Assembly (NCBI GenBank): GCA_005793285.1
Contig: SXPO01000258.1
Location: forward strand, 1-5,463
DNA from: Nitrospiraceae bacterium
GTDB lineage: Bacteria > Nitrospirota > Nitrospiria > Nitrospirales > Nitrospiraceae
DNA: 5,463 nt
Direction: 5' to 3'
Of this stretch, positions 1-4,326 are shown one piece after another. The notes under the pieces are model-generated. The model worked only from the letters and a program-made list of their open reading frames with translations, was not told the DNA's origin and ran no database searches. The position numbers and the translations under genes are program-made. The first letter of the stretch is position 1; each line of letters begins with the position of its first letter.

Positions 1-65
1 GACAGAGACTTGATTTTTGTCCATCGATCCTGTCACAGTGCCTCGCTCTTCTTGCCGCGAATCGT

Positions 66-141
66 GCCGAGGTAGCTCAGTTGGTAGAGCACAGCCCTGA
101 AAAGGCTGGTGTCGACAGTTCAATTCTGTCCCTCGGCACCA
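66..141 (+). tRNA. tRNA-Phe (anticodon GAA)
   Basis: This is a complete 76-nt cloverleaf. The acceptor stem GCCGAGG (66-72) pairs with CCUCGGC (131-137), followed by discriminator A138 and an encoded CCA at 139-141. The D stem is GCTC/GAGC (75-78 and 87-90). The anticodon stem CAGCC/GGCTG (92-96 and 104-108) encloses the loop CTGAAAA with GAA at 99-101, and the T arm contains GTTCAAT. It decodes phenylalanine codons. The gene is intact and serves as the integration target: the integrase gene to its right runs into it antisense. In tRNA-targeting elements the 3' part is usually supplied by the incoming element, which keeps the tRNA functional; that part is family knowledge, not visible here. 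Confidence 0.97.
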
Positions 142-1288
142 TATTTCCACTACTTACGCAACTCTGAATTAGTTCCAGGTAGACTGGTGGCACCTCTAGT
201 GGCACCTGGAAGGTATTTATCTGCTTTTTCGCCCCAATTTTCTCGCGTAGTTTCTGCTCAGTCAAAACAGCCAGCCGAGTGACCGCATCACGTAATCGCG
301 CATCCCAATCATGGATATACAGGTCACCGGTTCCAGGGAGCCGATGGCCCAGCAGTTTTTCGATGACGATATAATCCACGCCCACTTCAATCAACCACGT
401 GGCGAAGGTATGACGCAGGTCATGGAAATGGAGTCCATCAACCCCTGCCCGTTCAATCGTGTCATGCCACCGATGCTTGAAGGAATTCGCGTCCTTCCAC
501 CGCCAAAAGAACCGGCCACCGGGTCTAGGCAGCTCACATCGCAACGCGGCACGGGCGAGGTCATTGAGTGGGATGGCCTTCGCAACACGCTTGTTAGAAC
601 TCCGTCCAGGCGAAGGGACGAGCCATAATCCATCTCCCCGCTGCACTAACCATTCTTCATGCATGTCGATCAGTTTGCTTTCCCGCATTCCAGTCTGAAG
701 CGCGAGAATGACCACGCGCCAGACTTCCTGTGCGGCGGCTTTCTGGATTTCCTGCAATTCCCACGATTTCGCGACTCGCTCACGCTTCACATATTGAGGG
801 ACGGGCAACCGCCGGAGTCGATTCTTGTCCAACGCTTCGCACTCCACAGCTAGATTGAGCACCGCGCTCAACACTGCACACTCTCGCTCAATGGTGCCTT
901 CAGCCGCTTTCTCCGCTCGCCTTTTCTCCAGATACCCTAAGCCATCTTCCATCCGCACGTCAGCGAGCCGCGTTGATCCGAAATGTGGGATGAGGTGCAG
1001 CGTTAACGCGTTCTGATTCCGCTGATCTAAATCACGACGTTTCGCTTTCAGGTATTGCAGATACGTGGAAATAAAGGCACCGAAGGTAGGGCTCTCAGAA
1101 GAGCGCGCGCGTGGAACCGGCTTTTTCGCAGCATTCTTATGAATGGCCGTGATGATCTTCAAGGCCGCGTCTCGTTCCTGATCTGCACGCAAGTCGAGAC
1201 CAAGGAATGGACGATATCGAATCCCTTGATACCAATACGTCAGGACGGAGCGAATGCCTTTGGGAGCTGGGGTACGACGAATGTTCAT
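77..1288 (-). CDS. Tyrosine recombinase / phage integrase
   Basis: A 403-residue site-specific recombinase that would catalyse insertion and, with excisionase, excision of the prophage at tRNA-Phe. The N-terminal part (about 1-60) resembles an arm-binding domain. A SAM-like core-binding domain spans about 65-155 and the catalytic domain about 170-345. Visible catalytic residues are Arg202 in QTGMRES, His289 and Arg292 in HDLRH, His315 in LLGH and the nucleophile Tyr324 in GDLYIHD; Lys233 or Lys237 is the likely beta-hairpin lysine. Residues from about 383 to the TGA at 77-79 are translated from the antisense strand of the tRNA, so the natural C-terminus depends on the att site. The start ATG at 1288 has an AGGAG about 15 nt upstream, right after the preceding gene's stop, which is long spacing. 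It lies 20 nt downstream of the excisionase-like gene and is probably co-transcribed with it. Confidence 0.93.
   Translation of the reverse strand: MNIRRTPAPKGIRSVLTYWYQGIRYRPFLGLDLRADQERDAALKIITAIHKNAAKKPVPRARSSESPTFGAFISTYLQYLKAKRRDLDQRNQNALTLHLIPHFGSTRLADVRMEDGLGYLEKRRAEKAAEGTIERECAVLSAVLNLAVECEALDKNRLRRLPVPQYVKRERVAKSWELQEIQKAAAQEVWRVVILALQTGMRESKLIDMHEEWLVQRGDGLWLVPSPGRSSNKRVAKAIPLNDLARAALRCELPRPGGRFFWRWKDANSFKHRWHDTIERAGVDGLHFHDLRHTFATWLIEVGVDYIVIEKLLGHRLPGTGDLYIHDWDARLRDAVTRLAVLTEQKLREKIGAKKQINTFQVPLEVPPVYLELIQSCVSSGNMVPRDRIELSTPAFSGLCSTN
99..141. other. Probable attachment site (attL) in the tRNA-Phe 3' half
   Basis: The element's integrase lies directly next to the tRNA 3' end and its reading frame enters the tRNA. 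This is the usual geometry for tyrosine recombinases that cross over in the anticodon loop or T arm of a tRNA. The exact crossover cannot be placed, because the second copy (attR) is not in the window; it should be a partial duplicate of the tRNA 3' end at the other prophage end, to the right. The coordinates given, anticodon to CCA, are an estimate. Confidence 0.5.
173..211. repeat. Inverted and direct repeats beside the att site
   Basis: TTCCAGGT (173-180) is the exact reverse complement of ACCTGGAA (204-211). Between and overlapping them, GTGGCACCT occurs twice (187-195 and 199-207) with a 12-bp period, and its core GGCACC recurs at the tRNA 3' end (135-140). The block sits inside the 3' end of the integrase frame, 31-70 bp from the tRNA. 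Short repeats beside a recombination site can be integrase or excisionase binding sites; that role is inferred. They also encode the integrase tail, so they may be incidental. Confidence 0.45.
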
Positions 1289-1308
1289 GAGGACCGCTAG
1301 GCTCTCCT

Positions 1309-1527
1309 TTAAGAGAACAAAGGATTCCGATGGTAGCCGTTCGTTTTGCTCTCGTCAACCGCCTCCACAGCCACTTCCCGCTGTGCGCGGACCCATCGCT
1401 CCAAGTCTTCCTCAATAAACATCACCCGATGCCCGTAGCGTACCCGAGGAATGTCGAGGCGCTGATAAAGCGTCCTCTTGGTCAGCCGCAAGAACCGTGC
1501 AGCTTCATCAATGGTCAAGATAGTCAT
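1309..1527 (-). CDS. Excisionase / AlpA-like helix-turn-helix protein
   Basis: A 72-residue DNA-binding protein. Its first ~50 residues match the MerR-like winged-helix fold of the HTH_17/AlpA/Xis group: LTIDEAARFLRLTKRTLYQR forms the helix-turn-helix (about residues 4-23), followed by the wing IPRVRYGHRVMF and the helix EEDLERWV (about 27-46). The tail (about 53-72) is polar and poorly conserved in appearance. The start is supported by GGAGG a few bases upstream of ATG at 1527. It precedes the integrase by 20 nt on the same strand, the arrangement expected for a directionality factor that bends att DNA, favours excision, and may regulate the integrase promoter. A purely regulatory AlpA-type role is equally compatible with the sequence. 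Confidence 0.82.
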   Translation of the reverse strand: MTILTIDEAARFLRLTKRTLYQRLDIPRVRYGHRVMFIEEDLERWVRAQREVAVEAVDESKTNGYHRNPLFS

Positions 1528-1668
1528 GTCACCTCCGAAAGCCTAGTATCGCCCTGCTCTCCTTAGCTCTCTAATCCCAACTCTTTCTGAACCGGAGGGA
1601 GTCTTCCGACATCCGCTGTGCCCACTCTGTGCCCGTATCTCCGTCAACGCCGTCTTCGGAATGAGCCC

Positions 1669-1819
1669 CCAGCGGATGCGAGCTGGCGCTGAGGAGCAGC
1701 GGCCAGGCCTTCCGGGAGCCTTCCCAAGGGGCCCCTTCCACTCCAGGCCTGTCCCCCGCGAGAGCGCCATCTCGCCTTCTTCTTCGACGCCCCACCCCCT
1801 GTGCTGTGAAGGGTGGGGC
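1669..1819. repeat. Cluster of five inverted repeats (candidate phage origin/packaging region)
   Basis: Five near-adjacent stem-loops can be drawn: CCAGC/GCTGG (1669-1673 with 1682-1686); CGCTG/CAGCG (1687-1691 with 1697-1701); CAGGCCT/AGGCCTG (1704-1710 with 1745-1751), which encloses the perfect palindrome AAGGGGCCCCTT (1726-1737); GCGAGA/TCTCGC (1758-1763 with 1770-1775); and the strongest, GCCCCACCC/GGGTGGGGC (1789-1797 with 1811-1819). None is followed by a T run on either strand, so they do not look like intrinsic terminators. The Ff phages carry a similar chain of hairpins holding the packaging signal and both replication origins. Assigning that role here is an inference, and the shorter stems could be chance in GC-rich DNA. 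Confidence 0.5.
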
Positions 1820-1836
1820 TAGACATCATGTTGAAG

Positions 1837-1843
1837 AAGGAGG
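1837..1843 (+). promoter_or_regulatory. Shine-Dalgarno that sets the RadC-like start
   Basis: AAGGAGG lies 5 nt before the ATG at 1849. An upstream in-frame GTG at 1813 and an ATG at 1828 have no comparable site, and the GTG falls inside the right arm of the 9-bp inverted repeat at 1789-1819. The shorter protein is therefore preferred. Confidence 0.75.
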
Positions 1844-1848
1844 CGGAC

Positions 1849-2355
1849 ATGGCCATTCACGGTTCACAAGGCATTCTGAAGATGATCCGGCAGCCGAAGC
1901 CAAGGAATGAATACGCGGTGCCTCGATACCGGGTCACGCTGGTGCGGGAAGGCCGAGCCACGGCGCCATCGTCGCCGCTGACCACCTCGGTCGCCGCTGC
2001 GGCCATCCTCAGACCGCTCTTTGCGGGACTGGACCGCGAACAATTCCTGGTCTGCGGGCTGGATGCCAAGCATGCCATCATCGGCATCAACGTCGTCTCG
2101 ATCGGCTCCCTGACGTTGGCCATCGTGCATCCACGCGAGGTGTTCAAACCGCTGATCCTGATGAACGCTGCCGCCTGGATTTGTGCGCACAATCACCCGT
2201 CCGGCGGCGATCCCACACCCAGCCCAGAGGATCGCGTGCTCACCAGCCGGCTCCGGCAGGGAGCAGAGCTGCTCGGCATCACACTCTTGGACCATCTCAT
2301 CCTGACCGACGCGCGCTGCTACAGCTTTGCCGACCAGGGCTGGCCTGGCGCGTAA
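1849..2355 (+). CDS. RadC-like JAB/MPN-domain protein (UPF0758-type)
   Basis: A 168-residue protein consisting almost entirely of the RadC JAB (JAMM metalloprotease-like) domain. It lacks the N-terminal helix-hairpin-helix part of full-length chromosomal RadC (about 220 residues). Signature elements are IVHPREVFKPLI (92-103), the metal-site block HNHPSGG then DPTPSPED (His114, His116, Asp128) and LLDHLIL...YSFADQGW near the C-terminus. Two departures are visible. An extra glycine makes the spacing from the second His to the Asp eleven residues instead of the usual ten. The strand expected to carry the JAMM glutamate reads INVVSIGS around Asn81, with no Glu. RadC-like genes are common cargo on islands and phages; their biochemical role is unsettled. 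It is the only plus-strand protein gene, converging on the coat operon with a 43-bp gap, which suggests independent control. Confidence 0.88.
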   Translation: MAIHGSQGILKMIRQPKPRNEYAVPRYRVTLVREGRATAPSSPLTTSVAAAAILRPLFAGLDREQFLVCGLDAKHAIIGINVVSIGSLTLAIVHPREVFKPLILMNAAAWICAHNHPSGGDPTPSPEDRVLTSRLRQGAELLGITLLDHLILTDARCYSFADQGWPGA

Positions 2356-2398
2356 GGCGCCTCAAGCCTAGAAACGGTCCGTCTTCATCTGTGCCCTG

Positions 2399-2542
2399 TC
2401 AGGCCCGGATCAACCGGAGCACCCACACGACCGCCATCGATGCCAATGCGACGCCAATCACTGCCGCACCCCACCCGGCGATATCGGCACTCAAGGCATT
2501 CCCCAACTGCGTGAGATCTGTGGCCACGGTGGCGAATCGCAT
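2399..2542 (-). CDS. Second coat-like single-helix protein, 47 aa, no signal peptide
   Basis: A 47-residue ORF with a strong ribosome site: AGGAGAAGG (minus strand, 2555-2547) lies 4 nt before the ATG at 2542; the stop TGA is at 2399-2401. The protein has a short polar N-terminus, a hydrophobic helix from about 22 to 42 and a basic end RLIRA. It is collinear with the C-terminal half of the signal-peptide coat protein encoded just upstream: its ADIAGWG, IGV.LA and final L.R match ADVIAWG, IGV.LA and L.R there, giving 12 identities over 28 aligned positions. It begins directly with Met and no cleavable signal. It could be a minor coat protein of the pVII/pIX type, which also lack signal peptides, or a diverged duplicate of the major coat protein. 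It is the last gene of the leftward operon, behind a hairpin. Confidence 0.8.
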   Translation of the reverse strand: MRFATVATDLTQLGNALSADIAGWGAAVIGVALASMAVVWVLRLIRA

Positions 2543-2546
2543 ATTA

Positions 2547-2555
2547 CCTTCTCCT
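2547..2555 (-). promoter_or_regulatory. Strong ribosome binding site of the 47-aa coat-like gene
   Basis: AGGAGAAGG on the minus strand stands 4 nt before the ATG at 2542. It fixes the start of a gene too short for routine detection and shows the gene is translated on its own rather than by coupling, since the upstream coat gene ends 68 nt earlier. Confidence 0.7.
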
Positions 2556-2567
2556 CTCAACAGAACA

Positions 2568-2597
2568 GGACGGCAGGCCCTGCAGGGCCCACCGTCC
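2568..2597 (-). terminator. Hairpin (attenuator or partial terminator) between the two coat genes
   Basis: GGACGG (2568-2573) pairs with CCGTCC (2592-2597). Inside this, GGCCC/GGGCC forms a second stem around TGCA, the centre being the perfect palindrome GGCCCTGCAGGGCC (2576-2589); two 2-nt mismatched sides lie between the stems. On the transcribed minus strand it is followed by TGTTCTGTTG, moderately T-rich but not a clean T tract. It starts 14 nt after the stop codon of the major coat gene. In Ff phages a terminator also follows the major coat gene VIII. Likely roles are partial termination or protection of the abundant coat mRNA 3' end. Confidence 0.6.
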
Positions 2598-2610
2598 CGA
2601 CCATGGCGAC

Positions 2611-2811
2611 TTAGCGCACGAGCGACTTAATCCGCTTGTACGCGAAAATCGCCAACGACACTCCGATGAACACCACGCCCCAGGCGATCACATCCGCTTT
2701 GATGTTCGCAATCGTCGTGGTCGACGTCGCATCGACCGGGAACACTTGCGCCATGGCCTGCGACGCCATGACCACCAACCCCAACACCGCGAGACCCAGT
2801 TCCTTGCCCAT
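2611..2811 (-). CDS. Major coat protein (pVIII-like)
   Basis: A 66-residue precursor with the classical filamentous-phage major coat design. It has an N-terminal signal peptide with Lys3 and the hydrophobic core LGLAVLGLVV, a signal peptidase I site AMA before Gln22, then a 45-residue mature protein. The mature part has a short polar/acidic surface segment (22-40, Asp27 and Asp40), a hydrophobic helix (about 41-57) and a basic end with Lys59, Arg60, Lys62 and Arg66 that would face the packaged ssDNA. The M13 precursor is 73 residues with a 50-residue mature form, so the size fits. AAAGGAGG (2824-2817, minus strand) sits 5 nt before the ATG at 2811 and overlaps the end of the preceding 37-aa gene, giving a very strong, possibly coupled start. 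A hairpin follows. Thousands of copies would line the virion after inner-membrane insertion. Confidence 0.88.
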   Translation of the reverse strand: MGKELGLAVLGLVVMASQAMAQVFPVDATSTTTIANIKADVIAWGVVFIGVSLAIFAYKRIKSLVR

Positions 2812-2813
2812 AA

Positions 2814-2927
2814 CTACCTCCTTTCAACATTCCCCATGAACAACTTCACGATCACACCGACCGCAAAGCCTATGAGGAAGAACCGACCCGAGACATACAC
2901 CAGCGCATCGATCGCCGCTTGATCCAT
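2814..2927 (-). CDS. 37-aa single-pass membrane protein (possible pVII/pIX-type minor coat)
   Basis: The ATG at 2927 opens a 37-residue frame ending in TAG at 2814-2816. The N-terminal part is mildly acidic (Asp2, Asp7). A hydrophobic helix runs from about 16 to 31 (FFLIGFAVGVIVKLFM) and the end is basic (VERR). Upstream, on the minus strand, a run of seven G (2936-2930) preceded by five A can serve as a ribosome site, though it is unusually close to the ATG; the GTG at 2930 immediately before it is an alternative start. It lies 17 nt after the Zot stop, and its last codons form the Shine-Dalgarno of the major coat gene, whose ATG follows the TAG by 2 nt. Size, single helix and position fit the pVII/pIX-type proteins of the Ff phages, but the sequence alone does not identify which. 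Confidence 0.65.
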   Translation of the reverse strand: MDQAAIDALVYVSGRFFLIGFAVGVIVKLFMGNVERR

Positions 2928-2944
2928 CACCCCCCCTTTTTCAC

Positions 2945-4051
2945 CTATCGAAGATCGGGAGGCGTCGCCAACAAGCTCGGCCTGCCCGGATCAAACACCA
3001 CAGGCGGCGGACCTGTGACGTTCGGATTGTCCGGTGGCACATAGGGGCTGGAGGCCACCTGTACCGGGGCACTCTCCGCCGGCTGGCCCCCGTACTTCAC
3101 CCCCGTGCCCGACAACACCCGAATCCCGCGCGAGAGACGTGATTGCACGGTCCCGCCTGACTCTCCGGCGATGTCGTCCTCCGTCAGCAATCGGCCATCC
3201 GCCGTCACCCACAACCATGACTCGTTCCCGTCCTTGAACATGGACATGCCCCCTTGAATCGTGATCGGCACGATCGTTTGAGGCGGAACCGGAACCGTGA
3301 CGGCAGGAGTCTCCACAGGCAGCGGAGGGGGAGGCGGGAGTGTCGCCGTCCGCATAACGGGAACCGGTGCCACCTTCGCGCCAGTGATCCAGCCGCCGTA
3401 CAGAAACCACCAGCCCGCGACGGTCAGGCCGACGAGCCCGATGATGATCGAAGGACTCTTCAAGATGGACCCTCCTCGTGTGGTTTCCCGAATGGCGCCG
3501 GAACTGTACGAACTGTAATAGGCGTAGACCTTGGGTTCGTACCGCCCGGTAAACATCCTGATCACTTCGAGTTCTTCCGGATTCCCACGGACGAAGGCTT
3601 GATAGCGGTTCTTTAATCCGAACCGATCCAGCCGGCGGAACTTCGTAGTGGCTTCGACGAGCCGATTGACGCCCAGCGTCAGTTGCCCGTATTGCTGACA
3701 CATCATCACGATGTCGATGCCGCGATGCCGATGCGTCTCCAGCCACCGTAAAACCTCTGGATCGGCTTTTTCTTTTGCACGAAATACGGTCTGCACTTCG
3801 TCGATGAAGACTGCCGATCCAGGCTCAACGGTGAGTAAGCCCGCTTTCACGTCCTCGACGGTCTGCCAGAGCGTGATCTGCTGTTCTAAGACCTGCACAT
3901 CCACCCCTTCAAAGAGTGCCAAGCGGTCTAAATAAAAGCCCTCGACGTAGACATAGACCCGACGCCCGGCACGCACCCATGCCAGCAGCTTGGTCTTAAC
4001 CGCGTGGTACGACTTGCCTGAGCCTGGCACCCCTTCAAGTAGTTCGATCAT
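2945..4051 (-). CDS. zot: Zot / pI-like phage assembly ATPase
   Basis: A 368-residue inner-membrane assembly protein of the Zonular occludens toxin (pI) family, needed for extrusion of filamentous virions. The Walker A motif GVPGSGKS is at 7-14 and the Walker B strand VFIDEVQ at 81-87 with Asp84-Glu85; the MMCQQ segment at 116-120 resembles the family's sensor-like motif. The cytoplasmic ATPase domain covers about 1-195, a transmembrane helix lies at about 200-220 (SIIIGLVGLTVAGWWFLYGG), and the periplasmic tail begins with a proline run (ATLPPPPPLP, about 236-245). The tail ends in Pro-rich sequence and shows no obvious toxin motif. The ATG at 4051 overlaps the pVI-like stop by one base (TAATG). 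The frame stays open upstream to 4441, but that extension overlaps two better genes and is rejected. In the family this ATPase works with a secretin, which is not in the window. Confidence 0.93.
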   Translation of the reverse strand: MIELLEGVPGSGKSYHAVKTKLLAWVRAGRRVYVYVEGFYLDRLALFEGVDVQVLEQQITLWQTVEDVKAGLLTVEPGSAVFIDEVQTVFRAKEKADPEVLRWLETHRHRGIDIVMMCQQYGQLTLGVNRLVEATTKFRRLDRFGLKNRYQAFVRGNPEELEVIRMFTGRYEPKVYAYYSSYSSGAIRETTRGGSILKSPSIIIGLVGLTVAGWWFLYGGWITGAKVAPVPVMRTATLPPPPPLPVETPAVTVPVPPQTIVPITIQGGMSMFKDGNESWLWVTADGRLLTEDDIAGESGGTVQSRLSRGIRVLSGTGVKYGGQPAESAPVQVASSPYVPPDNPNVTGPPPVVFDPGRPSLLATPPDLR

Positions 4052-4326
4052 TAGGACCCCCACCGGACAAACGGCACCGACTGCAAGAGGAACCGCACAC
4101 CCATGGCTCCAGCCATGATCGCCATGGCTTGCGACATGCCCGTGGCTCCGAGCACCCAGGCGTACGGATTGGCAATCACTGGCACCGTTAAGCCACCAGT
4201 CCCAATCGACGTGAGGATCGTATCGACCGGACCGAGCAGCGAATCCCAGCCCAGAAGCCAGATGTCTTTGAAGCTGGCGATCATGTCCAGGAGGAAGCAG
4301 TAGATGAGATTCAGGAGCCCTGTCAT
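4051..4326 (-). CDS. pVI-like minor coat protein (DUF2523-type)
   Basis: A 91-residue hydrophobic protein between the adsorption-protein and Zot genes, the position of gene VI in Ff phages. Hydrophobic stretches lie at about 3-19, 27-42 and 55-83, and it ends in RFLLQSVPFVRWGS, a close resemblance to the basic/aromatic C-termini of DUF2523 inovirus proteins. Its ATG overlaps the upstream stop codon (ATGA, 4326-4323), and its own TAA overlaps the Zot ATG, so translation is probably coupled on both sides. GTGGGG a few bases upstream is a weak ribosome site, consistent with coupling. pVI would cap the virion end together with pIII and help release it from the membrane. Identity rests on size, membrane topology and gene order; sequence similarity to Ff pVI itself is not obvious. 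Confidence 0.78.
   Translation of the reverse strand: MTGLLNLIYCFLLDMIASFKDIWLLGWDSLLGPVDTILTSIGTGGLTVPVIANPYAWVLGATGMSQAMAIMAGAMGVRFLLQSVPFVRWGS

Larger units (their letters stand above)
1528..1848. other. Intergenic control region between excisionase and RadC-like genes
   Basis: This 321-bp gap separates two divergently transcribed genes. No reading frame in it has both a plausible ribosome site and a recognisable protein; the overlapping minus-strand frames at about 1543-1856 encode Arg/Gly/Ser-rich strings typical of GC-rich non-coding DNA. It should hold promoters for the leftward xis-int operon and possibly for the rightward gene, but no convincing -35/-10 pair was found. Its right half contains the hairpin cluster listed separately. 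Confidence 0.6.

Noticed and set aside
1..65. Promoter for tRNA-Phe
   Set aside because: TTGATT at 10-15 resembles a -35 element, but no TATAAT-like hexamer stands at the right distance.
311..1300. Plus-strand frames opposite the integrase
   Set aside because: Antisense shadows; the integrase with its full catalytic residue set occupies the minus strand.
1789..1819. 9-bp inverted repeat as an intrinsic terminator
   Set aside because: No T run follows on either strand, and it lies in a divergent promoter region where no transcript should end.
1813..1848. GTG at 1813 as the start of the RadC-like gene
   Set aside because: No ribosome site, and it lies within an inverted-repeat arm; AAGGAGG at 1837-1843 points to ATG 1849.
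1543..1856. Three overlapping minus-strand frames of 70-75 codons in the intergenic region
   Set aside because: They overlap each other, have Arg/Gly/Ser-rich composition, no good ribosome sites and no family resemblance; the region is better explained by inverted repeats.
1857..2295. Minus-strand frames opposite the RadC-like gene (111 and 143 codons)
   Set aside because: They mirror the coding periodicity of the real gene and show no domains.
2356..2398. Bidirectional terminator between the converging RadC-like and coat-like genes
   Set aside because: Only 3-4 bp stems can be drawn and there is no T tract, so no terminator is claimed.
2991..3746. Minus-strand 251-codon frame inside Zot
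   Set aside because: An out-of-frame shadow rich in Arg, Ser and His; the Zot frame carries the Walker motifs and membrane helix.
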